Shown: positions 6,463-13,291 of the stretch, piece by piece
Position numbering within the stretch: position 1 is the first letter of the stretch
How the letters are laid out: the number at the start of each line of letters is the position of its first letter
NCBI RefSeq assembly: GCF_938045595.1
Contig: NZ_CALIBB010000290.1
Coordinates: forward strand, 1-15,445
Direction of reading: 5' to 3'
Length of the DNA stretch: 15,445 nucleotides
Source: an uncultured Campylobacter sp.
GTDB lineage: Bacteria; Campylobacterota; Campylobacteria; Campylobacterales; Campylobacteraceae
Made by a program: the position numbers and the translations under genes
Notes under the pieces: model-generated
The model's database searches: none
The model's input: the letters and a program-made list of their open reading frames with translations, nothing else
What the model was told of the DNA's origin: nothing

Positions 6463-7693
6463 AAAGCACCTCCGCAGGCAGTAGCTTGATCACTCCGCGT
6501 AGCGGCAAGATCGAGCCGATAATGCAAATAAGAAGTCCAAAGACGATACTAAGCGGAAAGACCATAAGCGAGACGCCGATAAAGGAGCCAAAAATTTGAT
6601 ACGCGATCGCCCAGCTAAGCGCGTAGCCCACAACTGCGCCCACGAGCGAGCTTGCTACGCAGATGACAAAAATTTCGGCGGCGAACTGGATATAGATCAT
6701 AAAATTGCTCGCTCCCAGCGCCTTAAGCAAGCCGATCTCTTTTTTGCGCTTGTAAATTTCGCTGCTTAGCAGGCTCGTGATGCAGATGCTTGAAATTAGC
6801 AGCGACAGAATGCTTACGACGCCCATTAAATTTTGAATTTTTTTCGTGATGCCGCTTTGAGCTTCGCTGACGCTAAGCACCGCCTTGGCGCTTGCGTTTG
6901 GATACTCCTCGGTGATCTGATATGCGATGGAGCTAACGTATGCCGAGCAGTACCAGGTGTCGTATTCTGTGGCGTCTAGATTATCGAGACTCCTTCTTGC
7001 CTTTACGGACAGATCGTCTTCGGGGATCGTCATGGCGCTAACTTCTGCCTTGGCGATGAGGCCTTCTTTGTGCGTTAGCTTTTGCACCAGAGATAAATTT
7101 GCGATCAGCTTTTTGGCTTCATCCTCCGCGCCGTGTAAAATCCCAACGACTTTAACCTCATAATCTCCAAGCTTAACCGCATCGCCGATCTTAAGCCCCA
7201 GCCCGTCTCCTGCAAGCACCTCATTCTCGGCGCCGTCTTTTACCCACTGTCCCTCTACGCTCCAAAACGGATAGAGCGAGCGCACGCCCGATCTGAAATC
7301 AGGCTCGTCGCTAACGCCCACGTCCTTTTCAAAGTAGGTTCCCACGACGTCGTAATCTCCTGCGCGGGTAGTTAAAAAAGGCGCAAAGGCGGTGATATTG
7401 TTGCGCCAAAAAATTTCTTTGATCTTATGCAGCTCGCTCTCTTTTAAAAAATCATCGTTTTTAAGCGGAGAGTATTCGCGCCCACCGATCTCGATACTTA
7501 GGCTTTGCGAGCGCGGTAGCACTACGATATTTGAGCCGTAGCTGCGCAGCTCCTTAGCGACCTGATCGCCGATTTTTAGCGTGATATTTAGCATGCAAGC
7601 GATCAGCGAAACCGATAAAAATATGGTCAAAAACGCTAAAATTTTGCTATCCCTGGAGTTTAAAATGGAGGATTTGATGATGCGTAAAAACAT
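6449..7693 (-). CDS. FtsX/MacB-like ABC permease (first of pair)
   Basis: A 414-residue partner of the downstream permease. Membrane helix 1 is at about 18-38, the large periplasmic domain at 40-285, then helices at about 288-310, 335-358 and 378-398. The coupling segment RKKEIGLLKALGAS (316-329) is a near-textbook FtsX motif. The periplasmic domain is about 40 residues longer than in the partner and contains an isolated Cys249. The ATG shares one base with the stop of the DUF2318 gene (TAATG), and the AAGGAG site lies inside that gene's last codons, so translation is coupled. In C. jejuni the equivalent genes belong to the P19 iron-uptake locus. What the complex moves is not known, so it should not be annotated as an importer of iron by itself. 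Confidence 0.9.
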   Translation of the reverse strand: MFLRIIKSSILNSRDSKILAFLTIFLSVSLIACMLNITLKIGDQVAKELRSYGSNIVVLPRSQSLSIEIGGREYSPLKNDDFLKESELHKIKEIFWRNNITAFAPFLTTRAGDYDVVGTYFEKDVGVSDEPDFRSGVRSLYPFWSVEGQWVKDGAENEVLAGDGLGLKIGDAVKLGDYEVKVVGILHGAEDEAKKLIANLSLVQKLTHKEGLIAKAEVSAMTIPEDDLSVKARRSLDNLDATEYDTWYCSAYVSSIAYQITEEYPNASAKAVLSVSEAQSGITKKIQNLMGVVSILSLLISSICITSLLSSEIYKRKKEIGLLKALGASNFMIYIQFAAEIFVICVASSLVGAVVGYALSWAIAYQIFGSFIGVSLMVFPLSIVFGLLICIIGSILPLRGVIKLLPAEVLYGRK

Positions 7694-9111
7694 TATTTAA
7701 GCTCCTTTAGCGTGCCGTTTTCATCTACATAGCGCTCGGGGTGCGCGGTGAAGGCGTTTGCATTCGCTTCGCTTTCGAAAAAGTAGGTGCGTCCGTAGTA
7801 AAGATAGCTAAATTTAGAGGTGTTTAAAATTTCTTTTCTACTGACCGGATCGATCACCTTTTTATCCACAATCTCCGAGAAATAGGACGCGCCATCCTCG
7901 ATCGTCTTAAGTGCGATGACGATATTTTGCCCCTCTAGCTTATAATCCAGCGGGATCGGATTGCAGCCGCCCAGCTTGCCGACGCTAGGCAAAAATATCC
8001 TCACGTTGCAAGCGATGCAGATGAGCTCGTCGCCTTTTTTGATGTAGCCCATATCGCCGCAGATCGAGCACGCGTCAAAAACCGCGACCGGGGCAAATTT
8101 GTCCGTGAAGCGGTTTAGTAGAAAAAACCTGACCTTATGCCCGTCGTCGGTAACGTAGGCAAAGCGGTGCAGCTTGCCATCCTTTACGATGTTTGCATCG
8201 ATTATGAATTCCGCGCCTTGCGGCTCGATAATCTTAGGCTCATCGATCGTAGGCGGTTTTGAGGCGACCAAGATATAATAAAGCCCCAAAAAGCTGATTA
8301 AAATCCCAAGTGATAAGATCAGGCTAAAATCTCTAAAAATGGCAAATCTGCCCGCTTTAACCTCTCTAAATTTTATAATGTCCGCTTCGCGAGGCACTCG
8401 ACTTGGCGCACGAAATGCCGTAAGTAGCGCAATTAGCGTAGCTATAAGGCAAAGAGCTAGCGTCAGATAGGAGTTGTTGTAGTGGATGATTTTGGCGATG
8501 ACGCTTAGAAACTCGGACGAGCCGATCGCGTTTGAAAGCCCTTCAAAACCCTTCGCAGCTAGAGCTTTGGGCGCGTCTGCCTGGCGCAGATCAAGACCTA
8601 AAAAGCCGATTTTAGCGATAAAAGCAAACACCCAGGCAAGAGCGAAAGACACTAGCTTTGCGCCTCTGCTCGCGCGCGCTAGAGCTGAGCGATAAATAAA
8701 ATAGAATAAAATGAGCGCCAGCGCACCTAAAACCGCCATAAAGAGGTTGGTTAGGCTGAAGCTGTCCAGTAGCTCGCCGGAGAAAATTTTAAAATTCATC
8801 CCGATAAAGCGATATTCAAATCCATACGCGCAGCCAAGAGCAAAAATAACTGCAGCGGTAAGATAGAATCGCTTAAGCCTAAACGCAAACAGTAGCGCGA
8901 GCAGCGTTAAAAGTGCGAGCGCGTCAAATATAATCTTGCCTGTATCGGCGTTTGCCGAGCGCGCAAATGCGCTAAAGCACAGCGCCCCAAACGCAGCTCC
9001 AAAAAGCGCAGGCAAAAACGATGCGCTGATAAAGCGCCTGCCGCCCAGATACGCGCTTAAAAATGCAAGCGGAAACAGAGCCAAGCTAACGTGATAAAAA
9101 AATATCGTCAT
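7693..9111 (-). CDS. DUF2318 membrane protein with C-terminal YHS-like region (Cj1660-like)
   Basis: A polytopic inner-membrane protein of about 472 residues. The N-terminal half has about eight hydrophobic helices, the last near residues 264-284. The C-terminal 185 or so residues match DUF2318: C349-S-I-C352, C366-I-A-C369 and C384 form a compact cysteine set suited to metal or redox-cofactor binding. The last 55 or so residues, from IDPVSRKEI to TYFFESEANANAFTAHPERY, resemble a YHS metal-binding domain, but the usual Cys in the FCS position is replaced by Glu. It is conserved in P19/FTR1 loci; electron transfer to iron or P19 is an inference. Start choice: GAGGA (9118-9122 on the - strand) lies six bases before the ATG at 9111. 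A TTG at 9114 in the same frame would leave only three bases and is less likely. It heads the second iron transcription unit. Confidence 0.88.
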   Translation of the reverse strand: MTIFFYHVSLALFPLAFLSAYLGGRRFISASFLPALFGAAFGALCFSAFARSANADTGKIIFDALALLTLLALLFAFRLKRFYLTAAVIFALGCAYGFEYRFIGMNFKIFSGELLDSFSLTNLFMAVLGALALILFYFIYRSALARASRGAKLVSFALAWVFAFIAKIGFLGLDLRQADAPKALAAKGFEGLSNAIGSSEFLSVIAKIIHYNNSYLTLALCLIATLIALLTAFRAPSRVPREADIIKFREVKAGRFAIFRDFSLILSLGILISFLGLYYILVASKPPTIDEPKIIEPQGAEFIIDANIVKDGKLHRFAYVTDDGHKVRFFLLNRFTDKFAPVAVFDACSICGDMGYIKKGDELICIACNVRIFLPSVGKLGGCNPIPLDYKLEGQNIVIALKTIEDGASYFSEIVDKKVIDPVSRKEILNTSKFSYLYYGRTYFFESEANANAFTAHPERYVDENGTLKELK

Positions 9112-9117
9112 CAAAAA

Positions 9118-9122
9118 TCCTC
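9118..9122 (-). promoter_or_regulatory. Ribosome binding site that decides the DUF2318 start
   Basis: GAGGA on the - strand, six bases before ATG 9111 and three before the alternative TTG 9114. Normal spacing favours the ATG. Confidence 0.6.
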
Positions 9123-9146
9123 ATCGAGCCTAATGCGCGTAAATCG

Positions 9147-9152
9147 CCTATA
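9147..9152 (-). promoter_or_regulatory. Weak candidate -10 box for the DUF2318-ABC unit
   Basis: On the - strand TTTAAGCAATTATAGG contains a TTTAAG block followed by TATAGG, an imperfect version of the Campylobacter sigma-70 pattern, about 36 bases before the chosen ATG. Low information content. Confidence 0.25.
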
Positions 9153-9356
9153 ATTGCTTAAATTTTAAAATTTTAAAACCTACGCCATTTTGTAAATTTT
9201 AAAATTTCAAATCAGCCCGCAAAAAGTTCGCAGCAATAGAGCCGCCCGCAAAGAGAAATTTCGCCTCGCTATTGCTTTGGTTTTGTCTCACCCTCGCGAC
9301 GTGCTAATTTTAAAATTTTGCCGCAGCTAAAAGATTCGTAAGCTTAAACGCATTAA

Positions 9357-9379
9357 AGCAAAAACGATACGTTTTAGCT
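9357..9379. other. Compact inverted repeat, 9 pairs with one A-A mismatch
   Basis: AGC-A-AAAACG (9357-9366), three-base centre ATA, CGTTTT-A-GCT (9370-9379). The tight centre suggests either a small hairpin or a protein-binding palindrome upstream of the DUF2318 gene. No T-run follows, so I do not call a terminator. Confidence 0.4.
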
Positions 9380-9458
9380 ACGGCGTAGCGATTAAATTTA
9401 AACGGGCTAAATTTAACCGCCTTAAATTTAAAGCGTGCGGCTAAACCCAATACCGCTA

Positions 9459-9490
9459 GGGCTCCGCCGAAAACGAACTCGGCGAGGCCC
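9459..9490 (-). terminator. GC-rich hairpin after p19
   Basis: Arms 9459-9470 and 9479-9490 give a 12-position stem (one mismatch, one G-U in the - strand RNA) with an eight-base loop. It starts nine bases after the p19 stop. It is very GC-rich but lacks a following U-run. It could end transcription or partly block it, or protect the 3' end of ftr1-p19 mRNA so that these are made in excess of the downstream genes. Confidence 0.5.
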
Positions 9491-9498
9491 GCTACGAT

Positions 9499-10020
9499 TT
9501 ACTCTTTAGGAGCGCCTGTGTATTGGAAGGTGTATTTAACCGAGAACGGCTCCCACCATTTGCCTACGCCGGTCGCTTTGTCCGCGTGGCGGCCGAATCC
9601 GTTGGCGCTTGGATTTTCGATGTTGTAGGTTAGCTCGTAGTTGCCTACACCGTTTACCATCTTGATATTGGCGCCGTAGTGAGGGCCGTCGCTAGCTACC
9701 ATCGGCATGAAATTTCCCTTTTGAATCTTGCCGGTATCTAGGTTTTTAAGCACGTAAGCGATCTTTAGGTAAGGGATCCACTCGCCCTCGCCAAATCCGT
9801 TTGCGTTGCCTTTGATAGCGTGGATATCCGCCTCAAGGTGGATGTCCGCCTTGCTAGGAGCTAGATCGATGCCTTTAGGCTCCATATCGATAGGCTGAAG
9901 ATAAACTGCCGCGATCTCCATTCCATTTTGCTCAATCGGCTCGCCGATTGGATGTTCTCCTGCCATTGCTATAACAGAGGCTAGGCTTAGCGCCAACATA
10001 CCTGAAAAAATCTTTTTCAT
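9499..10020 (-). CDS. p19: P19 periplasmic high-affinity iron-uptake protein
   Basis: A homologue of C. jejuni P19 (Cj1659) and E. coli FetP, a periplasmic dimeric copper- and iron-binding protein that works with the FTR1-family permease. It has 173 residues, the family's usual length. Residues 1-20 are a signal peptide ending AMA before GEHP. Candidate metal ligands sit in family positions: H61 and E63 in DIHLEADIH, M107 in FMPMVASDGPH, H114, and H145 in GFGRHADK. Their spacing (H, E two later, M 46 after H, H seven later, H 31 later) closely matches the FetP copper-site residues. It follows ftr1 after 14 bases, with AAGGAG seven bases before the ATG, so both share a transcript. A GC-rich hairpin follows the stop. 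In C. jejuni this operon is Fur-repressed; no clear Fur box was read here. Confidence 0.95.
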   Translation of the reverse strand: MKKIFSGMLALSLASVIAMAGEHPIGEPIEQNGMEIAAVYLQPIDMEPKGIDLAPSKADIHLEADIHAIKGNANGFGEGEWIPYLKIAYVLKNLDTGKIQKGNFMPMVASDGPHYGANIKMVNGVGNYELTYNIENPSANGFGRHADKATGVGKWWEPFSVKYTFQYTGAPKE

Positions 10021-10034
10021 CTTTTCTCTCCTTA

Positions 10035-11966
10035 TTAAGATTTGTTTTTTTGCTTATTTTTTAAGATTAAAATTCCTACGATTAGAAGCACGATCATCAC
10101 CGCTTGCGGCACGAGGCTCTGGACGTAAGGATAAAATCCGATCCACGTAATCGTTGGAAGCCCGTCTATTACCGTAGGCACGAATACCTTGCCCTCGACT
10201 AGCTCCATCACGCCCTTGCCCACAAATACGACGGACATATAAAAGATAATGACTGATGTAGCGATGAAAAATGGCTTGATAGCGATTTTAAGCGAGAATT
10301 TTTTGATGACGATATAAACTATAATAAGAGCCGCCAGACCCGCGACAAAGCCTGCTGCTACCATGCTAGTAGCTGCCGGACTTTTAGCATCGAAAAGTAG
10401 TGCCAGATAAAATAGCACCGTCTCTGCGCCCTCGCGATAAACCGCTAAAAATACCGTCCACCAAAGCATCTTGCTATCGCCCGAACTTAGGCTGTTTGAA
10501 ATTTGACCTTGGATATAGGCGCTCCACTTTTTGGAGCTTGCATTCGAAAGAAGCCAAAAGCCCACGTAAAATAGCAGAACTACGGCGATTAACATCACCG
10601 CGCCCTCCATCACTTCGCGCGTTTGTCCTGCATTTTCGCTACCGAAGATATAATTCAGCCCGTAAGCCGTAGCGATACTTAGCACAACCGCGACGCCAAG
10701 AGCGCTGTAAACGATATTTAGGTGCTTTGAGTTGCCGGATTTTATAAGTAGAGCGATGACTGCGGCTACGATGATGAGCGCTTCAAATCCTTCGCGCAAG
10801 ATGATGATAAACGCGTATAAGAATAGATCCCAGTTGCTTGATTTCTTCGTTAGCTCTAGACTTTGGGTAAGCTGATCAAATAGCTTATTTTGCGCCGCTA
10901 CGATCTGTTCTTTGGAAGCGCCCGCGCGCATAAGAGCCGAAATTTTATTAAAACTTGCTTCTGTATCTAGCTTAAGCTGAGTATTTTTAGCACCGACGAT
11001 ATTTTCCATACCGCTCTCTTCGTATTCATCAAAGTAGATATTGCCGCTCTCGTCGATCGCGTCATCAACCTTGCCGCTCTCGTAAAGCTGCAAAACCTTA
11101 GCCATTTTGTCTTTGATATTTTGCACGATCGGCGTAAAATCCTTGCCCTCATCCTCACTAGTATCGCTTTGTGCTAACGCAGTCTGCGGCGCTATGGAGT
11201 AGCTTTCTTGCGGCAAATCATTTACGGCTTTTAATGCTAGATTATCTAGGGCGTTTATCGCTTCGTCAAATTTTGATTTGTCCGTATCCGCATCCTCGCG
11301 CAAGAGATTTCCGATAATTTGCTGGATTGATTGATCGGTCTGAGACGAGACATATTTTCGCACTGCCTCCTCTAGACGTTCGTTGCGGTAGATATCAAAT
11401 TTAGCGCGATTTAGCGCAGCTTTTAACGCAGCAGCGTCTTTTTTATCAAACGCAGCTTTAGCGTTATCCAGCTCAGTTTTAAATTCTGTATAGACGCTCA
11501 TCCAAGGCGAAGTTGTGCCGGATGCTGCGGAATTCCCGCCTGAGGCTGGCGTAGAAGTGCTGCCGTCGCCTCCGTCTTGATACTCGGCTACGAGACGATG
11601 ACCAGATTCGATCGCAGGCAGAACCTCATCAATCTCGCGATTTAGATTATCGATCATCGCTTGGATCTCATTTAGAGGCTTTTCGGCTTTGATTGCTTTA
11701 CGAATATCGCCGAATTGCTTCTCCATATCGTAGGATTTTTTCTGTCCCAAATTTATGCGGATGCCGGCTTCTAGATTTTCAAAATGCCCAAAATACGCCT
11801 CTTGAGTTATCTTTCTAGCCTCAGAATTATTACCATCAACATAAAGCTTGATCGCTTGAGCAAATTTCTCTTTTATCGTCGCTGCTTCGGCGCGATAATC
11901 CGTATCCGCAAAAAGCATAGCAAGCGGAAAAATTAGAGCTAAAACCGCAAATTTAAAAAATTTCAT
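10035..11966 (-). CDS. FTR1-family iron permease with large periplasmic domain (Cj1658-like)
   Basis: The inner-membrane permease partner of P19, 643 residues. Residues 1-20 are a signal peptide. About 30-375 are periplasmic and helical, with three related segments: 30-112, a divergent 157-243, and 280-366. The first and third open with IKEKFAQAIKLY and IKDKMAKVLQLY. A Gly/Ser/Thr linker lies at 131-154. The membrane part (about 380-636) has about seven helices and two REGxE motifs, R391-E-G-F-E395 and R511-E-G-A-E515, the iron-translocation signature of the Ftr1/EfeU family; E451 and E454 (EVMEG) lie between them. Fungal Ftr1 needs a multicopper ferroxidase; none is encoded in this window, and P19 takes the periplasmic partner role. 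AAGGG lies four bases before the ATG. The gene has its own promoter and is first of a two-gene unit with p19. Confidence 0.93.
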   Translation of the reverse strand: MKFFKFAVLALIFPLAMLFADTDYRAEAATIKEKFAQAIKLYVDGNNSEARKITQEAYFGHFENLEAGIRINLGQKKSYDMEKQFGDIRKAIKAEKPLNEIQAMIDNLNREIDEVLPAIESGHRLVAEYQDGGDGSTSTPASGGNSAASGTTSPWMSVYTEFKTELDNAKAAFDKKDAAALKAALNRAKFDIYRNERLEEAVRKYVSSQTDQSIQQIIGNLLREDADTDKSKFDEAINALDNLALKAVNDLPQESYSIAPQTALAQSDTSEDEGKDFTPIVQNIKDKMAKVLQLYESGKVDDAIDESGNIYFDEYEESGMENIVGAKNTQLKLDTEASFNKISALMRAGASKEQIVAAQNKLFDQLTQSLELTKKSSNWDLFLYAFIIILREGFEALIIVAAVIALLIKSGNSKHLNIVYSALGVAVVLSIATAYGLNYIFGSENAGQTREVMEGAVMLIAVVLLFYVGFWLLSNASSKKWSAYIQGQISNSLSSGDSKMLWWTVFLAVYREGAETVLFYLALLFDAKSPAATSMVAAGFVAGLAALIIVYIVIKKFSLKIAIKPFFIATSVIIFYMSVVFVGKGVMELVEGKVFVPTVIDGLPTITWIGFYPYVQSLVPQAVMIVLLIVGILILKNKQKNKS

Positions 11967-12017
11967 CTGACCCTTCTTGAGTTGAATTCATACATTAAAT
12001 TTCAAAATTAAGTAGCA

Positions 12018-12023
12018 ATTATA
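12018..12023 (-). promoter_or_regulatory. Sigma-70 promoter of ftr1-p19
   Basis: A perfect TATAAT on the - strand, preceded by regularly spaced T-tracts (12029-12054 read as T-rich blocks, including TTTTTAAGATTTTT), the pattern of Campylobacter vegetative promoters that lack a -35. The predicted start near 12011 gives a leader of about 45 bases. TTATGATAA (12059-12067) lies upstream and could be half of a Fur site, but one short match is not enough to call it. Confidence 0.7.
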
Positions 12024-12154
12024 TGTAGAAAAATCTTAAAAAGTAATAAAAAAAGCGGTTATCATAAAGCACGAAAGCGGCTAAATTCTCAATTGCGAGA
12101 GCTTTTTGATAGATGAAATTTAATGGAATTTAGGATATGACGGAATTTTAAACG

Positions 12155-12178
12155 GCAGTCGGATTTTACTCCGACTGC
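12155..12178 (-). terminator. Terminator of petABC
   Basis: A perfect 9-bp stem (GCAGTCGGA / TCCGACTGC) with a six-base loop, seven bases past the petC stop. In the - strand RNA it is followed by CG then UUU, a short U-run. It separates petABC from the ftr1 promoter. Confidence 0.75.
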
Positions 12179-12185
12179 TAAAATT

Positions 12186-13289
12186 TTAATGAAGTTTCGA
12201 CCAAATTTTGCTTTTCCAAAGACCTGCAAAAACAGAAAGGATCAAGAAATATATCATAATATTTATAGTCGTAGCTTCACGCTCGGCTTTTTTGCTATCG
12301 CCTACGTCAGCTAGATATTCCACGACCTTGGCTTCAGCGTTTTCGTTCAAGCCTACGCGCGGCATCGAAGTGCCTGGAAGCTTCTTTTGCGTATCATTGA
12401 TAAACTCGTGCAGATAGTTGGCGCCTTTAGAACGGATCATCATCGAAAGATCAGGAGGCGTCGAGCCCATATACGCAGCCAGGCTAGCCCTATCGCTGGA
12501 TGCAAAGAGCTTATCGTATTTGACATCGTGGCATCTTAGACAAGCATCCTCAAAAACCGCCTTGCTTAAAAGGAATTTTTTCTGCGCTTCATTTAGTTCG
12601 GTGCCTTGCTTGATGCCGCTAGCAGCAGCCTCAGAGGCGATTAGCTTATTCTCGCTAGGAGCGAGCGATTTTAGATAGGCTACGATATCGGCGATCTCTT
12701 GATTTAGATCACCGCCTGTACCGAAAAATCCAGGCATCGGAAAAGGCTTTTCGTCGCCAAATTTCTGATCTAGCTTAAGAGCCATGATCGGATCTTTGAT
12801 GAGTGCAGCTAAGAATTTATCGGTGTATAGATAGCCTGCGCTGCTAAGATCTGGCGGATTGACGCCGTATGCGGCACTAGCGCTTGCCGCGTCCATAGGA
12901 GCGGGGATATTTGCACTTTTTACTCCATGACATGCGGTGCAGCCTGCATTTGTAAAGGTCTCGGCGCCGCGCACGGCATCGCCTTTGCTAAGATCGATTT
13001 TATTTATCTCATCCCAAAAAAGCACCGTTTTGTCTTGTTGTTCTTTCGCGCTGGCTAGGGCTTTTTTAGAATTTTTTATCATCGTCTCATCTCCGCCCTT
13101 TTCGGCTGCGGCCAAAGCGCTTTCTGCTGCGGCTACGTTATGCGCGGCTAAAGCCGTATCGCCTGCTGCAAAGTCATAATTTACCGGATCGGTGTGCGGA
13201 CTGAGCTTAGTATGAGCATAAGGCTCGACAAACCAGTATAAAATTCCCACACAAAAAAGCACTAAGATTAGGGTTCTTATCTCTTTCAT
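12186..13289 (-). CDS. petC: Diheme cytochrome c subunit of the bc1 complex
   Basis: A 367-residue electron-acceptor subunit of ubiquinol/menaquinol:cytochrome c reductase. In Campylobacterota this role is filled by a diheme c-type protein rather than classical c1. There is an N-terminal membrane helix (about 7-21) and a C-terminal one (about 343-357). Heme sites are C117-T-A-C-H121 with probable Met ligand M185 (FPMPGFF), and C250-L-R-C-H254 with probable Met M309 (TSMPRVG). The two halves look like duplicated cytochrome c domains, both facing the periplasm. Residues 43-90 are an Ala/Lys/Glu-rich helical insert between anchor and first heme, probably a coiled coil. The gene starts two bases after petB with AGAGGG as ribosome binding site, and ends before a hairpin terminator. 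Heme attachment needs the cytochrome c maturation system, not encoded here. Confidence 0.93.
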   Translation of the reverse strand: MKEIRTLILVLFCVGILYWFVEPYAHTKLSPHTDPVNYDFAAGDTALAAHNVAAAESALAAAEKGGDETMIKNSKKALASAKEQQDKTVLFWDEINKIDLSKGDAVRGAETFTNAGCTACHGVKSANIPAPMDAASASAAYGVNPPDLSSAGYLYTDKFLAALIKDPIMALKLDQKFGDEKPFPMPGFFGTGGDLNQEIADIVAYLKSLAPSENKLIASEAAASGIKQGTELNEAQKKFLLSKAVFEDACLRCHDVKYDKLFASSDRASLAAYMGSTPPDLSMMIRSKGANYLHEFINDTQKKLPGTSMPRVGLNENAEAKVVEYLADVGDSKKAEREATTINIMIYFLILSVFAGLWKSKIWSKLH

Positions 13290-13291
13290 GG

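Larger units (their letters stand above)
9112..9498. other. 387-base gap splitting the iron locus
   Basis: No gene is visible between p19 and the DUF2318 gene. The p19-proximal part has a strong hairpin (9459-9490). The middle has a second inverted repeat (9357-9379). The DUF2318-proximal part has three AAATTTTAAAATTT-type blocks (around 9159, 9193, 9307) and a weak -10-like box. It looks like a terminator or mRNA end for ftr1-p19 plus a leader for the second unit. I saw no clear Fur box. Confidence 0.6.

Noticed and set aside
9112..9114. TTG at 9114 as start of the DUF2318 gene
   Set aside because: The next codon is an ATG with proper six-base spacing from GAGGA; the TTG would leave only three bases.
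12059..12067. Fur box upstream of ftr1
   Set aside because: Only a 9-base TTAT-N-ATAA element is visible in an AT-rich region. Fur control is expected from C. jejuni, but the site is not demonstrated.
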